From positions 1 through 64,000 of the forward strand of contig CAIZWN010000027.1 in assembly GCA_903936705.1 (NCBI GenBank): a stretch of DNA of 64,000 nucleotides. The letters are read 5' to 3'. Made by a program: the position numbers and the translations under genes. The notes under the pieces are model-generated. The model saw nothing but the letters and a program-made list of their open reading frames with translations, did not search any database and was not told where the DNA came from. Numbering within the stretch: position 1 is the first letter of the stretch; each line of letters opens with the position of its first letter. The DNA is from an uncultured Myxococcales bacterium (GTDB lineage: Bacteria > Myxococcota_A > UBA9042 > DTJE01). Positions 63,615-64,000 of the stretch are shown piece by piece.

Positions 63615-64000
63615 TTACGGTGCGGGAGGAGGCAAAACCCTTATAGGTTCAGAAGTCTTCACTGCGTTCTCAGCCACGCCACCTGACGACGTCGTGAAGC
63701 TATCGAAGTGACACCTCCTTGAATAACTTTCCTCCTCTTCCACCGTGAAGCCCGTTGATGCCAGTCGCGTCTGGAGCGATGAAACACTTGTAGTTACGTC
63801 GTCAAGGTCGAAGATCGTGTCGTCCACCACCGGGTACAGGCCGGTTATCAGGTATACATCCCGCTCGCCCGTGTACTTCTCGGCAAAGCAAGCGCGATTG
63901 GCGAAAACAAGATTTCTCCCACCGGAGACCGTCCAAGAGTCAGACGGATATGAGCCATCGAAATGGTAAAGCCAGTCGTCTACGAGGTTCGACACCTGTG
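63615..64000 (-). CDS. Unknown protein, 5' end outside window
   Basis: At least 128 residues are visible on the minus strand, ending ...RVLPPPAP before the stop at 63615. The frame appears open through the right edge, although a GTG at 63995 could serve as start. The visible sequence has FANRACFAEKYTGERDVYLI and TRLASTGFTVEEEESYS, with no recognised family, and a low-complexity Pro/Ala end. Base composition is more AT-rich than neighbours. Confidence 0.4.
   Translation of the reverse strand, partial: QVSNLVDDWLYHFDGSYPSDSWTVSGGRNLVFANRACFAEKYTGERDVYLITGLYPVVDDTIFDLDDVTTSVSSLQTRLASTGFTVEEEESYSRRCHFDSFTTSSGGVAENAVKTSEPIRVLPPPAP

Overview
The window reads as a GC-rich chromosome segment from a Gram-negative bacterium of the myxobacterial/deltaproteobacterial kind (Myxococcota or a neighbouring lineage). 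The evidence is indirect: three Hanks-type kinase-like proteins, an NtrC-type two-component pair, two FadL-type outer-membrane porins, and many secreted lipoproteins whose lipobox cysteine is followed by an Asp/Pro/Ala-rich tether. There is no rRNA, CRISPR array, prophage or intact insertion sequence. The genus cannot be named from sequence alone.

Layout. 1-6.2 kb: a VolA/Pla-1-type lipase cut by the left edge, a PHP-type lipoprotein, a small Cys-rich protein and a polytopic membrane protein. 6.2-12 kb: a gene-free gap, signal peptidase I divergent from a cell-wall amidase, an NtrC-type regulator with its kinase, and a secreted Cys-repeat protein. 12.2-15 kb: housekeeping genes rplU-rpmA-obgE, a small unknown protein, rpsT and khpA. 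15.1-21.4 kb: a surface lipase, a FadL porin and a lipoprotein on one strand, probably a lipid-scavenging unit. 21.5-25.8 kb: typA, a kinase and purU. 25.9-28.5 kb: a cysteine-desulfurase-like gene divergent from a PP-loop ATPase. 28.6-32.7 kb: a PpiC-type foldase lipoprotein, gcvPB and a GT39-like transferase. 32.7-36.6 kb: bcp, a DUF5060/GH-A glycosidase and an alcohol dehydrogenase. 36.7-42.6 kb (minus strand): dnaN-recF-murA, then feoA-feoB behind a promoter with a Fur-like site. 42.7-49.6 kb: a kinase, three tRNAs, a B12-binding radical SAM protein, a tetrahaem lipoprotein and a pseudokinase. 49.8-54.1 kb: gyrA and a PNGase F-like lipoprotein. 54.1-56.4 kb: an accessory islet with an unknown lipoprotein, a DUF4143 remnant, two operator-like dyads and a VapBC module. 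56.4-64 kb: rsmA, a Cys-rich lipoprotein, tsaD, a second FadL porin, a GH27 alpha-galactosidase lipoprotein and a gene cut by the right edge.

How it fits together: core information-processing and envelope genes are interleaved with a secretome aimed at exogenous lipids and glycans (lipases with FadL, alpha-galactosidase, PNGase F-like enzyme, GH-A glycosidase). The observations most worth follow-up are a MurA with Asp in place of the active-site Cys, a kinase-fold protein that has lost its catalytic residues, the lipase-FadL unit, the shared acidic tethers on unrelated lipoproteins, the desulfurase/PP-loop pair, the 23-Cys repeat protein and the tetrahaem lipoprotein.
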